From the NCBI GenBank assembly GCA_964392465.1, contig CAYMPC010000016.1:1-20671 (forward strand): a stretch of DNA of 20,671 nucleotides. Reading direction: 5' to 3'. Shown one piece after another: positions 15,302 to 20,671 of this stretch. Both the position numbers and the translations under genes were made by a program. This DNA comes from JAAXVZ01 sp964392465. Lineage in GTDB: Archaea > Nanobdellota > Nanobdellia > Woesearchaeales > GW2011-AR15. Below the pieces are notes generated by a model. The model saw only the letters and a list, made by a program, of their open reading frames with translations, had not been told where the DNA came from and made no database searches. Each line of letters starts with the position of its first letter. The first letter of the stretch is position 1.

Positions 15302-15943
15302 ATGAATAAAAAAGAAAAAAAGGAAGACAAAAATGCAAGAGATAAAGACAAAGCTCTTGAATTAATAAACTATGACAATCTCGATGAAATTGAAGAATTT
15401 GAAGAGATCAAAGAGGTTAAAGAAGAAGAAAGCAAATTAAAAAAGCTAATCAAAAAGCTATATGTAATTTTCATTGTTTTATTTCTTTTGTCTCTTTTAT
15501 TATTCAACAGCCTATTTGGCACACATGCTTTTCAGATCATTACCGGAAAAATAATCAGCAAAGAGATATCAATAGATTATACAATTACACTTAATAATTC
15601 CTCAAAAATATTTTTTGGAGAAGATAATTATAACATATTGCTATATTTATTTAGAGAAAATCAGCAAACAGAAATTAAAGTCTGCCTACTTGGAGAAAAA
15701 ATAGAAAATAACTATTATATCAAAGGAATTTATGTCCCAAAAACTTTTCAAAAAGATGTCTATAGCGTTACTTCTCTTCCATGTAACAGCAGCACAATAA
15801 TTTCACTGCACACTCATCCGATATTGCATTGTATCTTTTCAAATCAAGATATGGAATCTTACAACAAATATAAATATATAAACAAAGACATGATAATGGC
15901 GCTGATGTGTGATGAGAAAAGGTTTAGTTTTTTTGGATATTAA
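15302..15943 (+). CDS. Membrane-anchored JAMM/MPN+ metalloprotease
   Basis: The 213-residue chain has a highly charged N-terminal region (1-50, probably coiled coil), one transmembrane helix (53-73) and a C-terminal JAB1/MPN domain. The full JAMM zinc motif is present: Glu124 (EIKVCLLG), His170-Thr-His172-Pro, then Ser180 and Asp183, exactly H-x-H-x7-S-x2-D. JAMM enzymes cut isopeptide or peptide bonds, often removing ubiquitin-like modifiers. The KLKKLIKK run before the helix predicts the N-terminus inside and the catalytic domain outside, unlike the soluble JAMM proteins usual in archaea. Cys176 and Cys203 sit where a disulfide is plausible, which fits an outer location. I chose the ATG at 15302 over a TTG that overlaps the uppP stop. 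Substrate unknown. Confidence 0.82.
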   Translation: MNKKEKKEDKNARDKDKALELINYDNLDEIEEFEEIKEVKEEESKLKKLIKKLYVIFIVLFLLSLLLFNSLFGTHAFQIITGKIISKEISIDYTITLNNSSKIFFGEDNYNILLYLFRENQQTEIKVCLLGEKIENNYYIKGIYVPKTFQKDVYSVTSLPCNSSTIISLHTHPILHCIFSNQDMESYNKYKYINKDMIMALMCDEKRFSFFGY

Positions 15944-15950
15944 AAATAGA

Positions 15951-15958
15951 TTTATATA
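15951..15958 (+). promoter_or_regulatory. Consensus TATA box for the membrane winged-helix regulator
   Basis: TTTATATA, centred 26-27 bp before the ATG at 15981, with only T-rich DNA between. A clear leaderless promoter that starts a new unit eight bases after the JAMM gene. Confidence 0.65.
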
Positions 15959-15980
15959 ATCTATAATATATCTTTTTTTT

Positions 15981-16475
15981 ATGGAACATAAAAAGACAGG
16001 CATTATAGTTTTTGTAATAGCGGGATTAATAATTGCTCTAATGTTGTTTGTAAAGATAAGAGAGGATTATTATATTAACCTAGTTATCCATGAAAATGAA
16101 GGATCTTGTTTTTTGGAAGACGGAACATGCCTTCATGAAGATAGAGATTTCTTTGTTTATATTTTCGGTAGCATCTTATCAGTCGGGTTGATCCTTTTAG
16201 GGACATATCTAATATTTGTAAATAAATCAAAAACAGAAAATAAGAAGGTTTCCAAAGAGGAATATACATCAAAAGCAGATAACCTTGATCCAGATGAAAA
16301 ACAAGTCTTTGAGAAAATTGTTGAGGCACAAGGGACAATATTCCAGTCAGAACTTGTTGAAAAAACAGGATTTACAAAAGTAAAGATAACAAGAATATTA
16401 GACAGGCTTGAGGGAAAAGGACTAATTGAGCGAAAGAGAAGGGGCATGACTAATGTAGTCATTTTGAAAAATTAA
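15981..16475 (+). CDS. Membrane-anchored winged-helix transcriptional regulator with a two-Cys outer loop
   Basis: The 164 residues hold TM1 (6-25), a loop of about 33 residues with Cys43 and Cys50 (SCFLEDGTC), TM2 (58-80), a polar linker, and a C-terminal MarR/IclR-like winged helix (102-164: DPDEKQVFEKIVE, recognition helix around TKVKITRILDRL, wing LIERKRRGMTNVV). Both termini are predicted inside and the Cys loop outside. Such architecture suits a one-component sensor that reads an extracellular cue (redox or metal through the Cys pair) and binds DNA at the membrane. It lies immediately upstream of the copper genes on the same strand, but has its own promoter. That it regulates them is inference. 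Confidence 0.85.
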   Translation: MEHKKTGIIVFVIAGLIIALMLFVKIREDYYINLVIHENEGSCFLEDGTCLHEDRDFFVYIFGSILSVGLILLGTYLIFVNKSKTENKKVSKEEYTSKADNLDPDEKQVFEKIVEAQGTIFQSELVEKTGFTKVKITRILDRLEGKGLIERKRRGMTNVVILKN

Positions 16476-16514
16476 TCTTCTTCTTAAATCTCTTAAATCA
16501 AATATTTAATGTTA

Positions 16515-16531
16515 AAACTAGTCTTTATATT
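16515..16531 (+). promoter_or_regulatory. Promoter of the copper-handling operon with an abutting AAACTAGT element
   Basis: TTTATATT (16524-16531) is a good TATA box, predicting a start near 16554 and a leader of about 35 nt before the microprotein. AAACTAGT (16515-16522) abuts it in the BRE/operator position and recurs at 16675-16682 inside a perfect palindrome. This makes it a candidate operator, though CTAG next to a TATA box also occurs at 13091-13094. Confidence 0.5.
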
Positions 16532-16588
16532 GACTCTTTCTTACCTATCTATAACTAAATTCAAAAAAAATATTAGGAGGCCATAAAA

Positions 16589-16648
16589 ATGTGCAATTCA
16601 TGCGGTTGTAGAGATACAAAAGAGAAAGCAAAACCTAAAAAAAAGTGA
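16589..16648 (+). CDS. 19-residue Cys-rich microprotein (MCNSCGC...)
   Basis: Encodes MCNSCGCRDTKEKAKPKKK: a C-x2-C-x-C cluster in the first seven residues and a strongly basic tail. Despite the small size it has the strongest ribosome site in the window (AGGAGG at 16575-16580, eight bases before ATG) and a TATA box. It is the first gene of the copper-handling run, and its CGC recurs in the tail of the cupredoxin encoded downstream. The likely role is thiolate binding of a soft metal such as Cu+, as a buffer or carrier. Alternatively it is a leader peptide whose translation controls the genes below, since a terminator-like hairpin follows within 60 bp. I do not recognise a named family. Confidence 0.6.
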   Translation: MCNSCGCRDTKEKAKPKKK

Positions 16649-16672
16649 TTTATTTATTATTTATTTTATCAA

Positions 16673-16686
16673 TGAAACTAGTTTCA
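16673..16686. promoter_or_regulatory. Perfect 14-bp palindrome, candidate operator
   Basis: TGAAACTAGTTTCA is perfectly self-complementary and lies between the microprotein and the HMA chaperone. It shares AAACTAGT with the promoter of the same run. As RNA it could form a five-pair stem with a CTAG loop, followed by CTTTTTCTTTT, so a weak terminator is the other reading. Confidence 0.5.
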
Positions 16687-16722
16687 CTTTTTCTTTTATA
16701 AGGTGTTTCACCTTTCTTTTTT
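16681..16722 (+). repeat. Imperfect direct repeat GTTTCAC + T-rich tract
   Basis: GTTTCACTTTTTCTTTT (16681-16697) recurs almost exactly at 16705-16722 (GTTTCACCTTTCTTTTTT), a start-to-start distance of 24 bp. With the inverted copy in the palindrome, the half-site GTTTCA occurs three times within 40 bp, which suggests binding sites or duplicated terminators. Confidence 0.55.
16700..16722 (+). terminator. Hairpin plus T-run, possible terminator or attenuator
   Basis: AAGGTG (16700-16705) pairs with CACCTT (16709-16714) around a TTT loop, followed by TCTTTTTT. This resembles an intrinsic terminator between the microprotein and the HMA gene and could let the first gene be made in excess of the rest. 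The stem is short, so confidence is modest. Confidence 0.45.
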
Positions 16723-16761
16723 GATAGAGCAATTAAGTAATTGTTTGATATCGAGGCAAAA

Positions 16762-16962
16762 ATGAAAAAAATAACATTTGATGTTAAAGGGATGCATTGT
16801 AGGAGCTGTGAGATTTTGATAAAAGAAGCTCTTGAAGATAAGGGAGTTAAGGCAGAGATTTCATTTAAAACAGGTAAACTGAACACAGAATTTGATGATA
16901 AAAAAATAACTGAAAACAAAATTAAAGAGATTATCAGAAAAGAAGGCTATGAGGTTAATTAA
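16762..16962 (+). CDS. HMA-domain metallochaperone (CopZ-like)
   Basis: A free heavy-metal-associated domain of 66 residues, the usual size of CopZ/Atx1 chaperones that carry Cu+ in the cytoplasm to a pump. The metal loop GMHCRSC has Cys13 and Cys16, and the ferredoxin-like pattern runs to the final KEGYEVN. I took the ATG at 16762, seven codons inside a longer TTG-started frame, because the HMA fold begins there (MKKITFDVKG) and GAGG at 16753-16756 precedes it. The HMA-membrane protein starts three bases after its stop. CopA in the same run is the natural acceptor. Cu+ is the likely metal given the cupredoxin and CopA; Zn2+ or Cd2+ cannot be excluded from this domain alone. Confidence 0.9.
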   Translation: MKKITFDVKGMHCRSCEILIKEALEDKGVKAEISFKTGKLNTEFDDKKITENKIKEIIRKEGYEVN

Positions 16963-16965
16963 AAA

Positions 16966-17895
16966 ATGAACAACAAAATTAATACTAAAATCTATGTTCC
17001 AGATATTGAATGCGATAGCTGTGTAAAATTAATAGAAAAAAGGTTTAAATCAGAAAAAAGAGTAGGTTCTTTTACAATAAATGATGACTCAATTGAATTA
17101 AATCACAATGATGCCCTGAAACCTGAAACACTAATAAAAAACATTAATGAATTGGGGTTCAGGGCTTCCCTCCACCCCTTTGACAGAAAGAAGTTCGGAG
17201 AAAGATTAAGAGATTTTAAAGAAAACAAAAACAAATATAAAATAGAATATGCAGGTTTAAAATATGTATTAGGTGTTTTCTTAATTTTGACAATTATTGA
17301 AATAATTGCATATTTTGGATTTCTGAATAATATTCCAGATTTTTTGAAACATTATGGCATTTATCTCTTTTATTTGAATTTCAGTATTGCAATTCTTGGA
17401 GGAGGGGTATGGCATTTCTTATCTTATAAAGGTAAAGTAACTTGCATGGTTGGGATGATGATAGGAATGACTTTTGGAATGCAAGCTGGTATGATGCTAG
17501 GAATAATCCTGGGAGCGACAAATGGCTTTTTTATAGGTGCTTTATTTGGAATGATAATCGGAGTTTTTATAGGAACAATTACTGGAAAATGCTGCGGTAT
17601 TATGGGAGCAATGCAGGGCATGATGGCCGGAGTTATGGGAGGGACAATGGGCCCAATGATTTCTGTGATGATGTTTACAGATAATCTACATATATTTTTA
17701 CCGCCTTATATGCTAATTAATGCAGCGATTATTATTGGGCTTTCTTATATGTTCTATGAAGAAGTTGTAGAAGGAAAAGAATTAATCAAAACACCATTGG
17801 ATTTTGTCACTTTTGCAGCTGCCTCAATAATAATTGCATTTATTTTATTGGCTATTATGATATATGGTCCAAAATCAGCAGTTGTAAGTTTTTAA
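16966..17895 (+). CDS. HMA domain fused to a Met/Gly-rich multi-pass membrane protein
   Basis: The 309 residues start with an HMA-like domain (1-70, metal loop DIECDSC with Cys16 and Cys19), then a basic linker and about six or seven hydrophobic segments (near 98-120, 131-151, 161-183, 186-206, 210-236, 245-264, 278-300). The middle (161-236) is extraordinary: 17 Met and many Gly in glycine-zipper spacing. Met recurs every 3-4 residues (161, 165, 168, 172, 176; 216, 220, 224, 228), plus a Cys pair at 209-210 (GKCCG). Met faces on helices conduct Cu+ in CTR transporters, so copper transport or membrane copper binding is a reasonable inference, but no known transporter family is evident. Gly/Met-rich membrane proteins of similar texture exist in bacteria, mostly uncharacterised. 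Confidence 0.8.
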   Translation: MNNKINTKIYVPDIECDSCVKLIEKRFKSEKRVGSFTINDDSIELNHNDALKPETLIKNINELGFRASLHPFDRKKFGERLRDFKENKNKYKIEYAGLKYVLGVFLILTIIEIIAYFGFLNNIPDFLKHYGIYLFYLNFSIAILGGGVWHFLSYKGKVTCMVGMMIGMTFGMQAGMMLGIILGATNGFFIGALFGMIIGVFIGTITGKCCGIMGAMQGMMAGVMGGTMGPMISVMMFTDNLHIFLPPYMLINAAIIIGLSYMFYEEVVEGKELIKTPLDFVTFAAASIIIAFILLAIMIYGPKSAVVSF

Positions 17896-17924
17896 CATAT
17901 TAAATATAAAATAAGGTGAAAAAA

Positions 17925-18470
17925 ATGGAAACTAAAAAAATAATATTAATACTGGCAGCAATAATAATAGGGACAGTTATTTTAGTCTCAGCAAGAAATA
18001 TCTCACAAGGAACGAGTTCAATAAACACAGCTAATCAAAATTCACTAGTGCAGGCAATAGGAAATCAAAATTCAGCAGAGATAGCGACAGTTGTCAATGG
18101 GATCCAAAATGTAAGACTAATTGTTGATAATAAAGGAGATTATGTTTTACAGCCATCAACCTTATTAAAAGGAGTTCCAGTAAAAATGGAAGTTGATTTA
18201 TCAACAGTCATAGGATGCGCAAGATCAATTGTCATACCCTCTTTTAATGTAATAAAAAATGTAAGAACAGGAGATAATATTATAGAATTCACACCTGATA
18301 AAACAGGAACTTTTTCAATACACTGCTCAATGAATATGTATATAGGCTCATTTAGTGTTGTTGATGGGGCAGGAAAAAAATCTGATTATGTTGAAACACT
18401 ACCTGAGAAAGAAGTAGGCACCTGCGGAATATCTGTAGGTGGAGGATGTGGGTGTGGTGGCAGATTTTAG
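17925..18470 (+). CDS. Membrane-anchored cupredoxin with a Cys-rich C-terminal tail
   Basis: A 181-residue protein with an N-terminal anchor helix (5-23), an Asn/Ser/Gln-rich spacer (24-58), and a cupredoxin-type beta-sandwich (about 60-146). The expected copper ligands are Cys98 (GCARSIVIPSF) and the HCSMNM loop (His133, Cys134, Met136, Met138). This matches the cupredoxin subfamily with C-x-M-x-M ligation that occurs alone or attached to CopA pumps. The tail (164-181) has Cys167, Cys175 and Cys177 in GGGCGCGG, a possible extra metal site. GGTGA (17915-17919) before ATG 17925 fixes the start rather than the upstream GTG. Topology puts the domain outside, so it could receive copper from the CopA pump encoded 26 bp downstream. 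Confidence 0.87.
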   Translation: METKKIILILAAIIIGTVILVSARNISQGTSSINTANQNSLVQAIGNQNSAEIATVVNGIQNVRLIVDNKGDYVLQPSTLLKGVPVKMEVDLSTVIGCARSIVIPSFNVIKNVRTGDNIIEFTPDKTGTFSIHCSMNMYIGSFSVVDGAGKKSDYVETLPEKEVGTCGISVGGGCGCGGRF

Positions 18471-18496
18471 AAAAGCAATAGGTCTATGATTAAAAA

Positions 18497-20671
18497 ATGA
18501 AAAAAAAAACTTTACAAATTAAGGGAATGCACTGTGCTTCTTGTGCTGTAAGTATAGAAAGAGGATTAAATAAAGCAGAAGGAGTAAAAATAGCTAATGT
18601 AAATTATTCAAGTGCAAAAGCAATAGTAGAATTTGATGAATCTTTGTTGAATGAAAATCAGGTTATTGAAATAGTAAGAAAGAGAGGCTATGATGCAGAA
18701 ATTTTAGATTCTTTGGGAAACAGTTCTTTAGAAAAACAATTCAATGAGCAAAAAAAAGATATAGAAACTCACAAAAAGTTGTTTTTATTCAGTTTATTTT
18801 TTGCAGTTCCAGCATTTTTTTTGGGCATGGTTTTTATGTGGTTAGATATCATGCTTCCTTATCATGAATATATTCTTTGGATATTGGCAACACCAATTCA
18901 ATTTATTGTCGGAAAGCAATTCTATAAAGGAACATGGTCAGCATTGAAAAATAAAACAGCAAACATGGATTCACTTATTGCTATAGGAACAACCGCAGCC
19001 TATTTTTTCAGTGTTTACAACATATTTTTTGATAGAGAAGCAGGACAGTATTTTGAAACATCAGCTATTCTGATTACACTTGTTATTTTAGGCAAATGGC
19101 TTGAGGCTATTGCAAAAGGAAAGACAAACGATGCAATAAAAAAATTAATGAATTTAAGCCCAAAAACAGCAACAGTTATTCGGAAAGGAAAAGAAGAAAC
19201 AATTGATGTTGATGATGTAGCGCTTGATGACATTATTTTAGTAAGGCCGGGAGAAAAAATCCCTGTTGATGGCGTTTTAATTGAGGGAGCTTCTTCTATT
19301 GATGAAAGTATGATAACAGGAGAGAGTATTCCTGTTGAAAAGAAAAAAGGGGATATTGTTTTTAGTGCAACAATAAACAAGCATGGCTCTTTTAAATTCA
19401 AAGCAACAAAAATAGGGGAAAATACAACACTTGCGCAAATAATAAAATTAATAGATGAAGCACAGGGCAAAAAAGCACCAATACAAAGATTTGCTGATAC
19501 GATTTCTAGTTATTTTGTGCCTGTTGTAATATTGATTGCTTTATTGACGTTTGTAGGTTGGTTTTTTATTTTTAAAGCGCCATTATCCTTTGCATTGATA
19601 AATGCAATTGCAGTTTTGGTTATTGCATGTCCTTGTGCTTTAGGACTAGCTACCCCTACTGCAATTATGGTAGGAAGTGGGTTAGGAGCTTCAAATGGTA
19701 TTTTAATAAAGGGAGGAGATGCCCTTGAAACAGCACACAAATTAAAATATGTTATTTTTGACAAGACAGGAACAATAACAAAAGGACAGCCAGAAGTAAC
19801 AGACATTGTTCCATTTTCAAATACCTCACAAATGAGCATTTTACAGATTGCAGCGTCTATTGAAAAAAATTCAGAACATCCATTAGCTGAGGCAATTGTC
19901 AAAAAGGCAGAAGAAAAAAACACAGAGTTCTATAAAGTAAATAATTTTAAAGCATTGCCAGGAAAAGGAGTTACTGCAAAGATATCTAGCAAAGAATATT
20001 TTTTCGGTAATTCAAAGCTTATGAAAGACAAGAAGATAAGCCTTGAAAATTATAAAGAGAAAATAGAAAATTTGGAATCACAAGGAAAGACAGTTATGAT
20101 ATTAGCTGCTAAAAAAATTATTGGAGTAATAGCAGTAGCAGATACATTAAGAGATACTTCTAAAGAGGCTATTCTGAAATTAAATAAACTCGGATTAGAA
20201 GTATATATGATAACAGGGGATAATGCGAGAACAGCAAAGGCAATTGCAGAGAAGGCAGGAATAAATAATTTTTTTGCAGAAGTATTGCCGGAACATAAAG
20301 CAAAATATGTCAAACAATTGCAGGAAAAAGGAAAAGTTGCAATGATAGGAGACGGAATAAATGATGCTCCTGCATTAGCACAGGCAGATATTGGGATAGC
20401 AATGGGTTCTGGAACAGATGTTGCAATGGAGACAGGAAATATTGTCTTGATGAAAAATGATTTAATTGATGTTGCAAAAGCAATTAGCCTGAGCAAAATA
20501 ACAATGAGAAAAATTAAGCAAAATATGTTCTGGGCGCTCTTTTATAATGTTCTAGGCATTCCAATTGCAGCAGGAATATTATATCCTTCAACAGGATTAT
20601 TATTAAATCCAGTAATAGCAGGAGGGGCAATGGCTTTTTCTTCAGTAAGTGTTGTAACAAATACTTTATTG
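18497..20671 (+). CDS. copA: Cu+-exporting P1B-type ATPase CopA (3' end cut by window edge)
   Basis: Pumps Cu+ out of the cytoplasm using ATP. The frame is open from ATG 18497 to the last base, 725 residues, and its end (AFSSVSVVTNTLL) is normally a few residues from the C-terminus. Visible parts in order: one HMA domain with GMHCASC (Cys13, Cys16), actuator-domain TGES (274-277), the membrane CPC metal site (378-380), phosphorylation DKTGT (Asp422), nucleotide-domain SEHP (459-462), and hinge GDGINDAPA (618-626). Tyr-Asn in FYNVLGIP and M-x-x-S-S in AMAFSSVS are the Cu+ (P1B-1) signatures in the last two helices, so copper or silver rather than zinc. Free HMA, cupredoxin and the Met-rich membrane protein precede it in one run. 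Confidence 0.95.
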   Translation, partial: MKKKTLQIKGMHCASCAVSIERGLNKAEGVKIANVNYSSAKAIVEFDESLLNENQVIEIVRKRGYDAEILDSLGNSSLEKQFNEQKKDIETHKKLFLFSLFFAVPAFFLGMVFMWLDIMLPYHEYILWILATPIQFIVGKQFYKGTWSALKNKTANMDSLIAIGTTAAYFFSVYNIFFDREAGQYFETSAILITLVILGKWLEAIAKGKTNDAIKKLMNLSPKTATVIRKGKEETIDVDDVALDDIILVRPGEKIPVDGVLIEGASSIDESMITGESIPVEKKKGDIVFSATINKHGSFKFKATKIGENTTLAQIIKLIDEAQGKKAPIQRFADTISSYFVPVVILIALLTFVGWFFIFKAPLSFALINAIAVLVIACPCALGLATPTAIMVGSGLGASNGILIKGGDALETAHKLKYVIFDKTGTITKGQPEVTDIVPFSNTSQMSILQIAASIEKNSEHPLAEAIVKKAEEKNTEFYKVNNFKALPGKGVTAKISSKEYFFGNSKLMKDKKISLENYKEKIENLESQGKTVMILAAKKIIGVIAVADTLRDTSKEAILKLNKLGLEVYMITGDNARTAKAIAEKAGINNFFAEVLPEHKAKYVKQLQEKGKVAMIGDGINDAPALAQADIGIAMGSGTDVAMETGNIVLMKNDLIDVAKAISLSKITMRKIKQNMFWALFYNVLGIPIAAGILYPSTGLLLNPVIAGGAMAFSSVSVVTNTLL

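Noticed and set aside
16084..16462. Minus-strand frames opposite the membrane winged-helix regulator
   Set aside because: The plus-strand frame has a consensus TATA box, two membrane helices and a recognisable winged helix; the antisense frames have none of these.
16650..16919. 89-codon minus-strand frame across the intergenic palindrome and HMA gene
   Set aside because: Antisense to the HMA gene with its GMHCRSC motif; no promoter or ribosome site on that strand.
19015..20496. Three minus-strand frames of 137-151 codons opposite copA
   Set aside because: The plus-strand copA frame runs unbroken through this region with all P-type ATPase motifs in order; the antisense frames are by-products of its codon use.

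Overview
The window is about 20.7 kb of strongly A/T-rich archaeal DNA. Four things point to Archaea. It carries an archaeal-type mevalonate cluster (HMG-CoA synthase, SCP-x-like thiolase, DUF35 OB-fold protein, class I HMG-CoA reductase). It has a HerA-type ATPase. TTTATATA-like boxes sit about 26-28 bp upstream of many start codons, as expected for TATA/TFB promoters with leaderless mRNAs. Other starts have GGTGA or GGAG Shine-Dalgarno sites that match an archaeal 16S tail. Low G+C, tight packing and many small membrane proteins suggest a DPANN-like lineage (Woesearchaeota/Pacearchaeota type), but that placement is inference. I saw no rRNA, tRNA, CRISPR array, transposase or integrase, and no gene-free stretch longer than about 140 bases.

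Layout. (1) 1-7619, isoprenoid block. A plus-strand operon holds HMG-CoA synthase (cut by the left edge), thiolase, DUF35, HMG-CoA reductase and an endonuclease/exonuclease/phosphatase-fold enzyme. A minus-strand GNAT acetyltransferase follows, then mevalonate kinase overlapping a prenyl diphosphate synthase, then a minus-strand type 1 IPP isomerase preceded by a 27-residue membrane peptide. The steps between phosphomevalonate and IPP are not in the window. (2) 7877-11187: a DrrAB-like ABC exporter, a HerA-like ATPase and an unrecognised 98-residue helical protein. (3) 11198-13034, minus strand: a two-helix membrane protein and a one-pass receptor-like protein with an extracytoplasmic N-terminal part and four cytoplasmic CBS repeats. 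(4) 13165-15943: a CPA2 cation/proton antiporter, UppP (polyprenyl diphosphate phosphatase) and a membrane-anchored JAMM metalloprotease predicted to face outward. (5) 15981-20671: a membrane-anchored winged-helix regulator followed by a probable copper-handling operon: a 19-residue Cys-rich microprotein, a free HMA metallochaperone, a Met/Gly-rich multi-pass membrane protein with an N-terminal HMA domain, a membrane-anchored cupredoxin with a Cys-rich tail, and a CopA-type Cu+ ATPase that runs off the right edge.

How the parts may work together. The isoprenoid genes supply C5 units and longer prenyl diphosphates for archaeal lipids and polyprenol carriers; UppP would recycle the carrier, which fits the cluster of N-glycosylation sequons in the CBS receptor's outer part. 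The right-hand operon looks like a copper relay (chaperone, membrane protein, cupredoxin, pump). Its intergenic DNA has a perfect palindrome, direct repeats and a terminator-like hairpin that could regulate it. The most novel-looking elements are the Met-lined HMA membrane protein, the Cys microprotein with its palindromes, and the outward-facing JAMM protease.
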